64,000 bases of DNA from Flavobacterium panici (GCF_903819335.1 NZ_CAIJDE010000034.1:186001-250000); one strand, 5' to 3'; positions 1-9,600 are shown, counted from the stretch's first letter. The notes: generated by a model from the sequence alone, not told the origin. Translations and numbers: made by a program.

Positions 1-2
1 AA

Positions 3-95
3 AATGGAGCAATTGTTGAATCTGGAAATCATTTGGACTTATTAGAACAAAAATCAGAATATTATAATTTGTGGAATAAACAGAATTTACTTTAA
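3..95 (+). CDS. C-terminal fragment of a probable ABC transporter ATPase
   Basis: An open frame enters from the left edge and stops at 93-95, giving about 30 residues. The visible part contains GAIVESGNHLDLLEQK followed by YYNLW. That resembles the last stretch of ABC exporter nucleotide-binding domains, where the H-loop strand is followed by a G-x-I-V-E-x-G-x-H-x-x-L-L motif. Nothing more of the gene is in the window, so the substrate and whether a membrane domain is fused cannot be judged. It could also be a stand-alone ATPase subunit. Confidence 0.55.
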   Translation, partial: NGAIVESGNHLDLLEQKSEYYNLWNKQNLL

Positions 96-210
96 ATGTT
101 TGTTAATTAATAAACATTTCAATTTCTCGTTTTAACAAGATACAGTAACTTTACTTTTTAAACGGCTGTCAATATCTATTGGTAGTCCAAAACCATTAAA
201 AGTTACAAAC

Positions 211-1281
211 ATGGCTTCACAATTATTTTCTCCCCTAACTTTAAAAAACATCACCTTAAAAAATAGAATTGTTATTTCGCCAATGTGCCAATATTCGGCA
301 GTTGACGGGTTTGCAAACGACTGGCATCTGGTTCATTTAGGAAGCCGTGCAAGCGGAGGCGCCGGATTAATTATTCAGGAAGCCACAGCTGTTTCTCCCG
401 AAGCAAGAATTTCTCCTGCCGATTTAGGAATCTGGAAAGACGAACATATCGAAAAACTAAAACAAATCAACGAATTTATAGTTTCTCAAAATGCTGTTCC
501 CGGAATTCAACTGGCGCATGCCGGAAGAAAAGCAAGTGTTTCTTCTCCGTGGGAAGGAAATAAAAAATTAGATTTCGCTCAAGGCGGATGGCAGACAGTT
601 TCTGCAAGTGCAATTCCGTATCACGACGGAGAACCTTTTCTTCCCGAAGCTTTAGACAAAGACGGAATCCAAAAAGTAATTTCTGATTTTAAAAACGCAA
701 CAAAAAGAGTTGTCAAAGCCGGATATAAAGTTTTAGAAATTCATGCCGCACACGGTTATTTACTGCATCAGTTTTTATCGCCTTTAACGAATGTAAGAAC
801 CGATGAATATGGAGGAAGCTTTGAAAACAGAATCCGTTTTACACTCGAAATTGTAGAAGCTGTTCAAACCGAATGGCCTTCAGATTTACCTTTAATCGTA
901 AGAATTTCAGCAACAGACTGGGCAGAAAACGGATGGAATCCTGAAGAATCGGTACAGCTTTCAAAAATATTAAAAGAAAAAGGAGTAGATTTAATCGATG
1001 TTTCGTCTGGCGGATTGGTTTCGCATCAAAAAATTGCGATTGGTCCGGGTTATCAGGTTTCTTTCGCAGAAAAAGTGAAAAAAGAAGCCAATATTTTGAC
1101 AGGAGCAGTTGGTTTAATCACCGAAGCCAAACAAGCCGAAGAAATTTTGAAAAACAATCAGGCCGATTTAATTTTGTTTGCCAGAGAATCTTTAAGAAAT
1201 CCAAATTTACCGTTAGATTTCGCCAAAGAATTAGACAGCGATATTCAATGGCCAAAACAATACGAACGAGCAAAGCTTTAA
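211..1281 (+). CDS. NADH:flavin oxidoreductase of the Old Yellow Enzyme family (YqjM-like)
   Basis: A 356-residue FMN-dependent TIM-barrel ene-reductase, expected in the cytoplasm, that would reduce activated C=C bonds of enones or nitro compounds with NAD(P)H. The N-terminus SPMCQYSA places Cys26 and Tyr28 where the thermophilic-like (YqjM) class has its redox-tuning Cys and Tyr. HAGRKAS (103-109) is the flavin-site segment. HAAHGYL carries the substrate-binding His pair (178, 181), and TDEYGGSFENR follows. Length is typical. It is followed by an oxidoreductase gene 187 bp downstream on the same strand, with a nested repeat in between. The physiological substrate is not known for most family members and cannot be told here. 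Confidence 0.9.
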   Translation: MASQLFSPLTLKNITLKNRIVISPMCQYSAVDGFANDWHLVHLGSRASGGAGLIIQEATAVSPEARISPADLGIWKDEHIEKLKQINEFIVSQNAVPGIQLAHAGRKASVSSPWEGNKKLDFAQGGWQTVSASAIPYHDGEPFLPEALDKDGIQKVISDFKNATKRVVKAGYKVLEIHAAHGYLLHQFLSPLTNVRTDEYGGSFENRIRFTLEIVEAVQTEWPSDLPLIVRISATDWAENGWNPEESVQLSKILKEKGVDLIDVSSGGLVSHQKIAIGPGYQVSFAEKVKKEANILTGAVGLITEAKQAEEILKNNQADLILFARESLRNPNLPLDFAKELDSDIQWPKQYERAKL

Positions 1282-1291
1282 ATTTTTATTA

Positions 1292-1453
1292 GCCACAGAT
1301 TGTACAGATTAAAGTGATTTTTTTAGTTTTGGTTGCCACGAATTTCACGAATTATCACGAATTTTAAAGCTTTTCTATACGCACCGATTTGTGTAAATTA
1401 GTGAAATTCGCGGCAAAAAAGAAAAATCCTTTTTAATCACATTAATCTGTGGC
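1292..1453. repeat. Nested inverted repeat: GCCACGAATT element inside a GCCACAGATT element
   Basis: The outer arms start GCCACAGATTGTACAGATTA at 1292 and end TAATCTGTGGC at 1453. Inside lies a second inverted repeat whose left arm begins GCCACGAATTTCACGAATTA at 1335 and whose right arm ends GAAATTCGCGGC at 1414. CACGAATT recurs at a spacing of 9-10 bp within the arm. The outer right end is followed by an A-run. It fills the gap between the flavin oxidoreductase and the Gfo/Idh/MocA gene. Confidence 0.8.
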
Positions 1454-1468
1454 AAAAAAACATACAAA

Positions 1469-2509
1469 ATGAAAAAAATAAAAACAGCACTATTATCATA
1501 CGGAATGTCGGGAAAGGTTTTTCACGCACCTTTTTTAGATATCCATCCGGGTTTTGAATTATTAGGATCTTGGGAAAGAAGCAAAAAACTAATTCAGGAA
1601 GATTATCCATACGTAAAAAGTTATCCTTCAATCGACGATTTATTAGCCGATGATGTTGACTTGGTAATTGTAAACACACCAGTAGGAACGCATTATGAAT
1701 ATGCTAAAAAAGTACTTCTGGCAGGAAAACATGCCGTTGTTGAAAAAGCTTTCACAACAACTGTAGCCGAGGCTGAAGAATTAGCCAAAATCGCTCACGA
1801 AAAAGGATTAAAATTAGCCGTTTTTCAAAACAGAAGATGGGACAGTGATTTTAAAACCATTCAAAAAATAATCAATGAAGGTGTTCTGGGAGATTTAGTA
1901 GAAGCCGAATTTCACTTCGACAGATACAATCCGTTATTAAGCCCAAAAGCCCATAAAGAAACTGCCAATGACGGAGCCGGAGTTTTAAAAGATTTAGGTC
2001 CGCATATTATAGATCAGGCTATTTGTTTATTCGGCTCGCCAAAATCGGTTTTTGGTGATGTGAGAATCACAAGAGAAAACTCTTTAGTTGATGACTGGTT
2101 CGATTTATTATTGATTTATGATGATTTTAGAGTACGATTAAAAGCAGGTTTCTTTGTTAGAGAAGCAAATCCCGCGTATACCATTCACGGGAAAAAAGGC
2201 TCTTTTTTAAAACCTCGCGGAGACATTCAGGAAGACGAATTAAAAATTGGTAAAAAACCAAACTTAGAATCTTGGGGAAAAGAACCGGATGATTTAAAAG
2301 GAATTCTACACACAGAAATTGACGGAAAAGTAATCCGCGAAAAAGTACTGACAATTCAAGGAAATTATTTCACTTTTTTTGATGGCGTTTTTAATTCCAT
2401 AACAAACAATGTTGCAGAACCAGTTACCGCTCAAGACGGCGTAAAAGTAATGCAGATCATCGAAGCTGCAATTGCCAGCAGTGCGCAGCGTACTGTAATT
2501 AATTTATAG
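1469..2509 (+). CDS. Gfo/Idh/MocA family oxidoreductase
   Basis: 346 residues with an N-terminal Rossmann fold and a C-terminal alpha/beta domain. These enzymes oxidise or reduce sugars, inositols or related polyols with NAD(P). Visible features are the start MKKIKTALLSYGMSGKVFH in place of the common GxGxxG, the strand VDLVIVNTP, VVEKAF at the EKP position of the family (Glu-Lys kept, Pro replaced by Ala), QNRRWDSDF, and the motif GAGVLKDLGPHIIDQA with Asp and His at the expected catalytic positions. The closest group by appearance is the YdgJ/YvaA-like oxidoreductases. Substrate is unknown. ATG start at 1469 follows an A-rich leader. It probably stands alone, separated on both sides by repeat-filled gaps. 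Confidence 0.85.
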   Translation: MKKIKTALLSYGMSGKVFHAPFLDIHPGFELLGSWERSKKLIQEDYPYVKSYPSIDDLLADDVDLVIVNTPVGTHYEYAKKVLLAGKHAVVEKAFTTTVAEAEELAKIAHEKGLKLAVFQNRRWDSDFKTIQKIINEGVLGDLVEAEFHFDRYNPLLSPKAHKETANDGAGVLKDLGPHIIDQAICLFGSPKSVFGDVRITRENSLVDDWFDLLLIYDDFRVRLKAGFFVREANPAYTIHGKKGSFLKPRGDIQEDELKIGKKPNLESWGKEPDDLKGILHTEIDGKVIREKVLTIQGNYFTFFDGVFNSITNNVAEPVTAQDGVKVMQIIEAAIASSAQRTVINL

Positions 2510-2510
2510 T

Positions 2511-2696
2511 CCACGGGTTTTACGGATTAAACGGGTTTACGCGGAGTTTAATTTTTATAATTTGAATACAAACATATATCGTAGAGACGCACAGCATGAA
2601 CTGCCCCCAAAAAGTTAGACACTATTTGGGGGCATTTTTTATGCGTGAAAATAAAATAACATCTGTGTAAACCCGTTTAATCCGTAAAATCCGTGG
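2511..2696. repeat. Inverted repeat of the CCACGGATTTTACGGATT family, interrupted
   Basis: Left arm begins CCACGGGTTTTACGGATTAA at 2511; the right arm ends TTAATCCGTAAAATCCGTGG at 2696. ACGG recurs every 9 bp inside the arms. The centre is not a simple loop: it holds GTAGAGACGCACAGCA (2581-2596), which resembles half of another palindrome, followed by the hairpin at 2602-2640. The element lies between the Gfo/Idh/MocA and MFS genes, and the gap of 324 bp contains nothing else but the MFS promoter. Confidence 0.75.
2597..2640. mobile_element. Possible solo terminus of an IS3-family element, also terminator-like
   Basis: TGAACTGCCCCCAAAAAGTT (2597-2616) resembles the terminal inverted repeats of IS3-family elements of the IS150 type. 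TGCCCCCAAA (2602-2611) pairs with TTTGGGGGCA (2625-2634) and is followed by six T, so it could also stop transcription. No transposase frame is present. It may be a decayed end or a chance resemblance. Confidence 0.35.
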
Positions 2697-2748
2697 GCAA
2701 ATTCGTAGAAATCTGTGGGCAAAACCCCGCTATTTATAAACAATAACG

Positions 2749-2778
2749 TTGTAAATAATTCAACAATTTGTACCTTTA
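2749..2778 (+). promoter_or_regulatory. Bacteroidota-type promoter for the MFS gene
   Basis: TTG at 2749-2751, a 19-bp spacer and TACCTTTA at 2771-2778 match the flavobacterial -33/-7 pattern TTG-N19-TAnnTTTG at all but the last base. The proposed start codon follows 55 bp downstream. Confidence 0.55.
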
Positions 2779-2833
2779 AGTAAATACAAAGGTTTTTTGT
2801 ACATTTATAATATAATCCCAAAACGCATACATT

Positions 2834-4051
2834 TTGATAAATTTTAATCCATTACAACTTTTTCAGACTAAAGGAAAAATCAAGAAAGTTTTTAGAGAAG
2901 CAAAAGCATCTTATCTAAACAGAATTCGTTTTGCCGTTGGAATGTTTTATTTCGGAATGGGATTAAGTTTTGCAACCTGGGCGAGTCGAATTCCGGATAT
3001 CAAAACAGCCCTTCATTTAACCGAAGGCGATTTAGGTTCTATACTTTTCTCCCTGCCAATGGGACAATTAATTATCATGCCTTTTTCGGGAAAAATGGTC
3101 ACCAAATTCGGGAGCCATCGTATTTTAGTTTTTTCCCTAATAATGTATGTTTTGTGTTTGGCCAATTTAGGTTTAGCTACAACAGGTTTGCAGTTATTGG
3201 TAGGATTATTTTTATTTGGCTTATTCGGAAATTTAGCCAACATAGCCGTAAATACACAAGGTGTTTATACCGAAGTACTTTTCAAAAAAACAATCATGTC
3301 CTCTTTTCACGGAATGTGGAGTTTCGCCGGATTTACAGGTGCATTGGTTGGTTTAGGAATGTTGGCTTTAAACTTAACGCCATTACATCATTTCCTGATT
3401 GTTGGCGGTGTTGTGTTATTAATGGTAGCTTTTAATTTTAAATTTTTAATTCGTGCCAAAGAAAAAATCAAACATAATACAGAGAAAAGAAAAATCTTTG
3501 TAAAACCAGACAGCGCCTTAATTTGGCTTGGTGTAATTGGTTTTTGCAGCATGGCGAGCGAAGGTGTAATGTTTGACTGGAGCGGAGTTTATTTTAAAGA
3601 TGTAGTAAAAGCACCGGGGCCATTAGTAATTTTAGGATATACTTCTTTTATGATTATGATGGCCGGCGGAAGATTTTTAGGTGACGGATTAATCAATAAA
3701 TTTGGCCGCGAGCGTGTCATGCAGATAAGCGGCGTTATGATTTCTGCCGGACTTTTTACAGCAGTTTTCCTTCCCTATATTGTTCCGTGTACCATTGCTT
3801 TTATGGCAGTTGGTTTAGGAGTTGCTACTATTGTTCCAACCGTTTATAGTATGGCTGGAAAAAATCCAACAGTTCCGCCGGGAGAAGCTTTAACAATAGT
3901 TTCGAGCGTAAGCTTTTTAGGCTTTTTAATGGGACCTCCGGTAATTGGTCATATCGCTCAAAACTTCGGATTAGAGTTTTCTTTTGCCTTTATTGGAGTT
4001 TTTGGTGTTTTAATTGCCTTTATGGTTTCTAAAATTAGAACAACCACTTAA
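2834..4051 (+). CDS. Major facilitator superfamily transporter
   Basis: 405 residues with about twelve hydrophobic segments, so an inner-membrane secondary transporter. The first helix region MFYFGMGLSFATWASRIPDI and the following SILFSLPMGQLI resemble the YbjJ-like MFS group, for which the substrate is unclear. The cytosolic loop between helices 2 and 3 has GKMVTKFGSHRI in place of the classic GxLaDrxGrk motif. No ATG lies upstream of the first helix in this frame; TTG at 2834 is the only reasonable start after the in-frame stop at 2813-2815. A shorter start at an internal Met would cut into the first membrane segment. It appears to be a single-gene unit with its own promoter. Confidence 0.85.
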   Translation: MINFNPLQLFQTKGKIKKVFREAKASYLNRIRFAVGMFYFGMGLSFATWASRIPDIKTALHLTEGDLGSILFSLPMGQLIIMPFSGKMVTKFGSHRILVFSLIMYVLCLANLGLATTGLQLLVGLFLFGLFGNLANIAVNTQGVYTEVLFKKTIMSSFHGMWSFAGFTGALVGLGMLALNLTPLHHFLIVGGVVLLMVAFNFKFLIRAKEKIKHNTEKRKIFVKPDSALIWLGVIGFCSMASEGVMFDWSGVYFKDVVKAPGPLVILGYTSFMIMMAGGRFLGDGLINKFGRERVMQISGVMISAGLFTAVFLPYIVPCTIAFMAVGLGVATIVPTVYSMAGKNPTVPPGEALTIVSSVSFLGFLMGPPVIGHIAQNFGLEFSFAFIGVFGVLIAFMVSKIRTTT

Positions 4052-4281
4052 TTTTTATTGCCCACAGATTTAATGGATTAGGGTGATTGCGCCGTGTTTT
4101 TTTAACTTCTTTATGAAATAAATTATTTTTGTAAGAATTTATTTCTTTTTTAATTGTTTTTATATCTACATTTGATCCCAGAGTTTGTTTGTCTTACAAG
4201 CAAGACTCTTTCCAAAAACCAATTTATCTTTTGAATAGGATTAATATCCGAAAACAATTTTCAAAGTAAATTGGAATTTTA

Positions 4282-7098
4282 ATGGTAAAAAAATACGCGC
4301 TCTTTTTTGTTTTATTGTCTTTTAGTTTTGCCTTTGCACAGGAAACAGTTTTTAGAGGAATTGTTGTCGATGCCAAAACGCAAAATCCTCTGGAGAATGT
4401 TGTAGTAAGTATTCAAAATTCTTCTATCACAAAACTTACTTCTAAAAGAGGCAAATTTGAATTGAGTTCTCCTATAGAAGGAGAACAGCTTCTTTTAATT
4501 CACAGTCAGGACTGCAAAGATTTACTACTCAAAATTCATTCTAATTTTGGTCAGATTATATATCTCGGAGTATTGCAATTAGAAGATATTTATTCTGATG
4601 AAGTTCCGGCTGCACTAATCACATTATTAGAAAGTGATTTGTCTGATGATAATAGTTCATCCGAAATGACTTCGGGACTTTTACAATCTTCTAAAGATGC
4701 TTTTATGCAGGCATCCGCATTTAATTGGGGTCAAGCCCGATTCAGGATTCGTGGTTTAGACAGCGAAAACGGAACCATGATGCTCAACGGAATGACCATG
4801 AATAAAATATACGACGGCAGACCGCAATGGAACAATTGGGGTGGACTAAATAATGTGCTTCGTAATCAGGAATTTTCGGTTGGAACGGCTGCTTCAAATT
4901 ATACTTTTGGCGGTGTTTTAGGAACACAGCAAATTTTTACACGGGCTTCTTTATATCGAAAAGGAGCACAGTTAACCTTTTCCGGGAGTAACACAACCTA
5001 CAGTTTGCGTGGGATTGGAACTTATGCTTCAGGAATGGATATTGACGGCTGGGCTTATGTAGTTTCTGCAGGAAAAAGATGGGCAGATGAAGGTTATTTT
5101 GAAGGAACAAATTTCAATGCCGATTCTTTTTTTATTAGCGTTGAGAAGAAATTCAATAATAAACATTCACTCAATTTCACCGGATTTTACACACCCAATT
5201 CCCGCGGAAAAAATTCTCCAAATACTAATGAAGTAACCAGTTTAATGGGTGAAAAATACAATTCGTATTGGGGATTTCAGAATAACAAAAAGCGAAATGC
5301 AAGAGTAAAAAATGTTGAAGAACCGCTATTCATGCTGAATCATTATTTTAAAATTGATGAAAAAACAAACCTGAATTCGAGTGTAATGTATCAATTTGGG
5401 AAAGTTGGAAACAGCAATATTGATTATCAAAATGGCGACAGTCCAGATCCGGTTTATTATAGAAAAATGCCAAGTTATTTCAGTTCGCTTTATGCAAAAG
5501 ACAAAGGTGAATTTTCGGGAGCATTTACGCCGGATTATGAAAATGCCGAAAAAAGCAGACTCACCTTTCTGGCAAATTCACAAATTGATTGGAATGCCCT
5601 GTATTCTGCAAATCAAAAAGCAGGTGAAAATGGTTATGAACCTGCAAAAAGCCATTATGTTTTATATGAAGACAGAACTGACGACAAAACTTTTGCAGTC
5701 AATTCAAATTTAAACACGCAGTTAACTCCAAATATTTCTTTTGATGGAGGAGTTACTTATCAGAATTTAAAATCACATAATTTTCAATATTTACTAGATC
5801 TTCTTGGCGGGAAATATTTTGAAGATATTGACCCTTTTTACAAAGGCGATCTTTCGCAGTCTGATTTGCAAAATCCAAACAGACAAGTTGTAAAAGGAGA
5901 TATTTATGGATACAACTATAATTTTTTAGCCAATACAATCAATGCTTTTGCACAGTTTAAATTCTCATACAATAAAACCGAATTTTATTTGGCACAATCC
6001 TATTCAGTTTCTAATTATCAAAGAGAAGGATTGTACCAAAACGGAATTTACCCAACCACTTCTTTAGGGAAAAGTGAAAAAATAAATTTCGAAAACTTTG
6101 GTTTCAAAGGCGGTTTCACCTATAAAATTTCAGGAAAACAATGGCTGTTTTTTAATGGAGCGCATTTAACCAGAGCGCCTTCACTTCGAAACACATTTTC
6201 AAATTCAAGATTAAATAATAATATAGTTGATGGAATTGAAAGTGAAAATATTACAAGTGCCGAAGCTAATTATGTTTATCGTGCACCAAACTTGAAATTA
6301 CGTTTAACAGCTTTTTATACGCTAATAAAAAACACATCCAAAACTTCTTTTTTCTATGCCGAAGGAATCTTTGATAACGGAGCCGGTTATGACACGACAG
6401 ATGCTTTTGTGAGTCAGACTTTAACTCAGCTGGATAAGAAAAATACAGGAGCAGAATTGAGTTTTGAATATCAGATTTCCTCAACTTTTAAAACAACTTT
6501 ATCAGCGGCTTACGGAAATTATATTTACAACAGCAATCCAAATGTATCGATTACAAACGATGCAAACGCAGCAAAAGACGGGGCGCAGACTACTTTTGAT
6601 TTTGGTAAAGCCTATCTTAAAAATTACAAACAAGCAGGAACGCCTCAAAATGCACTTTCATTAGGTTTGGAATACCGAGATCCTAAATATTGGTGGATTG
6701 GAGCCAATATTAATTATTTAACTGATAACTATATTGATGTTTCACCCATTTCTAGGACATCACAATTTTACATTAATCCCGCAAATGGATTTCCTTTTCC
6801 CGAAGCAACATCTGAAAGAGGAAATGAATTATTACAACAAGAAAAATTTGATCCCATAACCTTATTAAATATCAACGGAGGAAAATCCTGGCGAGTTCAT
6901 AAAAAGTATATCGGACTATTTGCCAGTGTTAATAATGCATTGGGTTTAGTTTATAAAACTGGAGGTTTTGAACAGGCCAGAAATGCGAATTTTAGAGCCC
7001 TGAATCAGGATGTATCCAGCGGAACACCATCATTTGGTCCAAAATATTATTACGGTTACGGAAGAACTTATTTTTTAAATCTCACAATCGGTTTATAA
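4282..7098 (+). CDS. TonB-dependent outer membrane receptor with carboxypeptidase-like N-domain
   Basis: A 938-residue outer-membrane beta-barrel importer. Residues 1-19 form a signal peptide ending AFA-Q. A carboxypeptidase-regulatory-like beta domain follows (FRGIVVDAKTQNPLENVVVS, about 23-100). The plug domain includes RFRIRGLDSENGTMMLNG (about 152-169), and the barrel ends with an aromatic-rich strand (YYYGYGRTYFLNLTIGL). There is no STN domain, so direct sigma signalling is unlikely. It is followed after 15 bp by a lipoprotein gene and the two are surely co-transcribed. A lone TAnnTTTG box (TACATTTG, 4167-4174) lies upstream. The substrate is unknown; neighbours give no sugar or metal enzymes. 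Confidence 0.88.
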   Translation: MVKKYALFFVLLSFSFAFAQETVFRGIVVDAKTQNPLENVVVSIQNSSITKLTSKRGKFELSSPIEGEQLLLIHSQDCKDLLLKIHSNFGQIIYLGVLQLEDIYSDEVPAALITLLESDLSDDNSSSEMTSGLLQSSKDAFMQASAFNWGQARFRIRGLDSENGTMMLNGMTMNKIYDGRPQWNNWGGLNNVLRNQEFSVGTAASNYTFGGVLGTQQIFTRASLYRKGAQLTFSGSNTTYSLRGIGTYASGMDIDGWAYVVSAGKRWADEGYFEGTNFNADSFFISVEKKFNNKHSLNFTGFYTPNSRGKNSPNTNEVTSLMGEKYNSYWGFQNNKKRNARVKNVEEPLFMLNHYFKIDEKTNLNSSVMYQFGKVGNSNIDYQNGDSPDPVYYRKMPSYFSSLYAKDKGEFSGAFTPDYENAEKSRLTFLANSQIDWNALYSANQKAGENGYEPAKSHYVLYEDRTDDKTFAVNSNLNTQLTPNISFDGGVTYQNLKSHNFQYLLDLLGGKYFEDIDPFYKGDLSQSDLQNPNRQVVKGDIYGYNYNFLANTINAFAQFKFSYNKTEFYLAQSYSVSNYQREGLYQNGIYPTTSLGKSEKINFENFGFKGGFTYKISGKQWLFFNGAHLTRAPSLRNTFSNSRLNNNIVDGIESENITSAEANYVYRAPNLKLRLTAFYTLIKNTSKTSFFYAEGIFDNGAGYDTTDAFVSQTLTQLDKKNTGAELSFEYQISSTFKTTLSAAYGNYIYNSNPNVSITNDANAAKDGAQTTFDFGKAYLKNYKQAGTPQNALSLGLEYRDPKYWWIGANINYLTDNYIDVSPISRTSQFYINPANGFPFPEATSERGNELLQQEKFDPITLLNINGGKSWRVHKKYIGLFASVNNALGLVYKTGGFEQARNANFRALNQDVSSGTPSFGPKYYYGYGRTYFLNLTIGL

Positions 7099-7113
7099 CT
7101 GAAATTACTTATC

Positions 7114-8463
7114 ATGAAAAACATAATTTTAAATACATTTTTAGCTTCATCATTATTATTTATCTGCAGCTGCAGTACAGAAATAGCAAACCCAAAGTTA
7201 GAGTGTACTCAACCTGATTTTAAGGTAAACAAAACGGTCGAAAAAGTTTATGAACTTTCAAGTAATACGGCTAAGCAATATCTATATGATGATATTATAG
7301 AAGCCTATGTTGTTTCGAGTGACGAAGGCGGAAATTTTTTTAAATCTATTTCACTCCAGACAAAAGCCACTGAAAAAATTCCTGCAATAGGTTTTAGTAT
7401 CCCAATTGATGCGTCAAACACTTACATTGATTATCGACTTGGGAATAAAGTATATGTAAAACTTAAAAATCAATTTACAGATTTGTATTATGGAGGATTA
7501 CGGATTGGCAGTTTATATGTCAACAACGCCGGGGATCCAACAATTGGCAGGATTTCTCAAAATGAATATAAAAACGTTTTAAACGCTTCGTGTACGATTA
7601 TTGATGAAAATGAGCTGGTTGAATCACTTTCTATAGAACAGGCATTATCAGATAGTAAATTAAATACATTGATTGAACTTAATGATGTTGAATTTACAGA
7701 AGCTGCATTGGGACGTCATTATTTTGAAGAATCGAATAATATTGGAGGATCAACAAACTGGAACCTGCGTGATAAAACCGGAAATCAAATTATTTTTAGA
7801 ACAAGTAGTTATGCAAAATTTGCAGATCATTTTGTGCCGGAAGAAAGCGGGAAAGTTAGAGGAATTTTAACCAAGTTTGGTACAGATTATCAATTAATGG
7901 TTCGTTCAGAAGAAGATGTGGTTATGAACGGAAAAAGAAGCGTTCCATTTTTTGCAGAGGATTTTCAATCGGTTAAAAACAATGTCAATTTTGCACTTCC
8001 AGGCTGGAGTAACATTGTAGAAAAAGCAACAAAATTATGGAAAAGCATGGTGTATGCAGGAAATGGTTATGCAGAATTTAATACCACAAGTACAACAGCG
8101 GCCGAAAATATTGCCTGGCTGGTTTCTCCCAAAATTAATTTGACAGGTTATAAAAATGCGGTTTTTTCTTTTAGAAGCGCACAGCATGATTTAAAAGTCG
8201 ATTCGCCATTAAATACATTAGAAGTTTATGTCTCCACAAACTTTGACGGCTCAAGTGTGACCAAGGCAAAATGGACAAAATTAGAAGCGAAAGTTCCTAC
8301 ACTTTCAACTCCTACTCGTGAGTTTATAAGTTCTGGCGGAATAGATTTATCTGCCTATACAGGAAATATAAATATTGCCTTTAGGTACGTGGGTTCAGGA
8401 AAAGATAAAACATTAAATGGCGCATTTATGGTAGATGATGTGAAGATTTTTGGTGAGAAATAA
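7114..8463 (+). CDS. DUF5689 / choice-of-anchor-J surface lipoprotein, partner of the receptor
   Basis: 449 residues starting with a lipoprotein signal (LLFICSCST, acylated Cys about 20). The N-terminal half (about 30-265) looks like DUF5689, an OB-like domain common next to TonB receptors in Flavobacteriia. The C-terminal part (about 275-449) contains AEDFQSVKNN, SPKINLTGYKNAVFSFRS and GAFMVDDVKIFGEK, the pattern of the cleaved-adhesin/choice-of-anchor J beta-sandwich. It probably sits on the outer face of the outer membrane and captures ligand for the receptor encoded 15 bp upstream. The ligand is not evident. Confidence 0.75.
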   Translation: MKNIILNTFLASSLLFICSCSTEIANPKLECTQPDFKVNKTVEKVYELSSNTAKQYLYDDIIEAYVVSSDEGGNFFKSISLQTKATEKIPAIGFSIPIDASNTYIDYRLGNKVYVKLKNQFTDLYYGGLRIGSLYVNNAGDPTIGRISQNEYKNVLNASCTIIDENELVESLSIEQALSDSKLNTLIELNDVEFTEAALGRHYFEESNNIGGSTNWNLRDKTGNQIIFRTSSYAKFADHFVPEESGKVRGILTKFGTDYQLMVRSEEDVVMNGKRSVPFFAEDFQSVKNNVNFALPGWSNIVEKATKLWKSMVYAGNGYAEFNTTSTTAAENIAWLVSPKINLTGYKNAVFSFRSAQHDLKVDSPLNTLEVYVSTNFDGSSVTKAKWTKLEAKVPTLSTPTREFISSGGIDLSAYTGNINIAFRYVGSGKDKTLNGAFMVDDVKIFGEK

Positions 8464-8591
8464 GAATTGTATTTGTGTAAGTTGTTGATTTGTAATTTTC
8501 TAAAATTGATTTTCTGTTTTTTTAAATTTTAAATTGCCAAATTTTGGCAGAATTTTGTATTTTGGTCATCCCAAATCAATACAAAAACAAA

Positions 8592-9449
8592 ATGAAAACC
8601 TACTTTATTGCCATCCTGATGATGGTGTTTCCATTCTTGATGCAGAGTCAGGAAAACGTTAGATTGAAGCAGATCAATATTGTAAAAACAAATTACCAAA
8701 ATTCTAAAGACGGTGAAATTGTAAATAAAACAATGGTCTTTAAAGAAGGTAAACTTCAAACCATTACAACTTCAGACGTTATTCAGAACTTTTTTTACAA
8801 CAAAAAGGGCTTATTGGATATGTCTGTTAAAGATAAAGTGGGAAGCGACTGGAAAGAAGTTATCAATTACACTTATGATGCTGATAACAACATTACAAAA
8901 TTTGTAAAAAAATATCAGGAAGGACCGGATTATATTACAAAAGTTGTCTCTTTTGTTTATGAAGGTGCAAGAGTAAAAGTAACGACTAAAAAAAGTACAA
9001 ATCACCAAAATTTAGTTGAAGATATTGAATATATCATTGAAAACGGTACTATCGTTAGACGTACATCACGCGATAGAAACAAAGCAATTATCGGAAAAAT
9101 CGAATACGTTTATGTAAACGATAACGTATCGAAACATAAAGGATTAGTTGGAGATAAAATCTCTAAAACGTATACTTACGATGATAAAAAATCGGTAGAT
9201 CAGTTAATCGTTCAAAGTCTTTTTGGAGATAATTATAAAGTAATTGTACCAATGATTTCATACCATGAAGACGAATTTACTTTTGAGTCGATTTCATACA
9301 ATAACGAAATGAACTTTAGCCCTTCGTCTACAGCTTTAGTTGCAGTAAGTCGAAAATACAAATACAACAAATTAAACTTTCCAATTTCATGTTCTCAAAT
9401 TGAAGAAAACGGAATTGTAAAAACAGAGAAAACTTTTATCTACGAATAA
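8592..9449 (+). CDS. Secreted protein of unknown function
   Basis: Not recognised. The frame is open from 8544, but the start chosen is the ATG at 8592 because it begins a clear signal peptide (MKTYFIAILMMVFPFLMQSQ). That gives 285 residues. The mature part is rich in alternating beta-strand patterns with YTYDADNNITKF, YTYDDKKSV and similar pieces. These recall the Y-D-x-x-G/N repeats of RHS/YD proteins or the MORN-like beta hairpins found in flavobacterial exported proteins. No catalytic motif is visible. It is a single-gene unit between the lipoprotein and hflX. Confidence 0.7.
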   Translation: MKTYFIAILMMVFPFLMQSQENVRLKQINIVKTNYQNSKDGEIVNKTMVFKEGKLQTITTSDVIQNFFYNKKGLLDMSVKDKVGSDWKEVINYTYDADNNITKFVKKYQEGPDYITKVVSFVYEGARVKVTTKKSTNHQNLVEDIEYIIENGTIVRRTSRDRNKAIIGKIEYVYVNDNVSKHKGLVGDKISKTYTYDDKKSVDQLIVQSLFGDNYKVIVPMISYHEDEFTFESISYNNEMNFSPSSTALVAVSRKYKYNKLNFPISCSQIEENGIVKTEKTFIYE

Positions 9450-9571
9450 AAAGTTTTCGAATCTTTTTTAAGCCATTTAAAAATCAAGTTTTATTAAAGA
9501 AATACTTTTGTAAAACATGATTTTTAGATGGTTTATCATTTTAAATAATATTTAAAAACGCAATTCTATAA

Positions 9572-9600
9572 TTGTAGTAGTATACAAATGATTAAATTTG
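9572..9600 (+). promoter_or_regulatory. Promoter of hflX
   Basis: TTG at 9572-9574, an 18-bp spacer and a perfect TAAATTTG box at 9593-9600. The hflX start codon lies only 16 bp after the box, so the leader would be short. Confidence 0.6.
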
